A stretch of 5,706 nt of DNA, taken from NCBI GenBank assembly GCA_021823385.1, contig JAKAOC010000133.1, positions 932 through 6,637 on the forward strand, written 5' to 3'. The position numbers and the translations under genes are program-made. Positions 5,702-5,706 of this stretch are shown here, in pieces (position 1 is the stretch's first letter; the number at the start of each line of letters is the position of its first letter). This stretch comes from Actinomycetes bacterium. GTDB taxonomy: Bacteria > Actinomycetota > Acidimicrobiia > Acidimicrobiales > Acidimicrobiaceae. Under the pieces are notes generated by a model. That model did not search any database and had not been told where the DNA came from. It saw nothing but the letters and a program-made list of their open reading frames with translations.

Positions 5702-5706
5702 ATGAG
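5702..5706 (+). CDS. Start of a divergent gene, cut by the right window edge
   Basis: Only the ATG and two further bases are present, so the product cannot be named. The call rests on the GGAGGGG site 5 nt upstream, the candidate promoter at 5629-5657, and the divergent arrangement with a TetR regulator. The other ATG at 5697 is followed one codon later by TGA and cannot be the start. If the regulator is of the acyl-CoA-sensing type, a lipid or acyl-CoA enzyme would be a reasonable guess, but nothing here shows it. Confidence 0.45.

Noticed and set aside
5697..5705. ATG immediately after the GGAGGGG ribosome binding site
   Set aside because: It touches the ribosome binding site and is followed by AGA and then TGA, so it encodes only two residues; ATG 5702 is better spaced.
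1..5706. CRISPR arrays, tRNA or rRNA genes, insertion sequences, phage or defence cassettes
   Set aside because: No regularly spaced repeats, RNA gene signatures, transposase or integrase motifs, or terminal repeats were seen; nearly all the sequence is accounted for by ordinary protein genes.

Overview
The window is GC-rich, gene-dense DNA from a bacterial chromosome. Base composition, the frequent GTG starts and the style of the proteins (an actinobacterial-looking HAMP-GAF-GGDEF cyclase, a short soluble sulfite-oxidase-like protein, a TetR regulator) suggest a high-GC actinobacterium-like lineage. A System I (Ccm) cytochrome c maturation operon is not typical of mainstream Actinobacteria, which mostly use the ResB/ResC system, so a deep branch such as Acidimicrobiia is one possibility. 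This placement is an inference and no marker gene here fixes it.

Left block (1-2706, + strand): the end of a cytochrome c maturation operon. The C-terminal half of CcmF (heme lyase core, cut by the window edge) is followed with no gap by a membrane-anchored thioredoxin of the CcmG/TlpA type. That gene overlaps by 8 bp a CcmH-CcmI fusion, which has a CXXC domain, two further membrane segments and a TPR-like C-terminus. Together these would reduce apocytochrome c cysteines, present the apoprotein, and attach heme on the outer face of the cytoplasmic membrane. The operon ends 6 bp from a convergent gene, and a long hairpin spans both stop codons.

Middle block (2713-4840): a minus-strand membrane diguanylate cyclase (two membrane segments, HAMP, GAF, GGDEF with intact GGEEF and I-site) is divergent from a plus-strand cytosolic molybdopterin-binding sulfite-oxidase-like protein. 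Only 64 bp separate them.

Right block (4825-5706): a minus-strand TetR regulator overlaps the molybdoprotein end to end by 16 bp. Upstream of the regulator lie 222 bp with several perfect palindromes, two candidate promoters, and a strong ribosome binding site plus ATG for a divergent gene cut by the right edge. This looks like a classic regulator/target divergent control region.

Most of the window is recognisable families. I see no CRISPR array, RNA gene, insertion sequence or clearly novel multigene system. The most interesting points are the palindrome-loaded promoter at the right end, the bidirectional hairpin at 2686-2719, the cysteine pair in the HAMP region of the cyclase, and the divergent CcmG/CcmH motifs.
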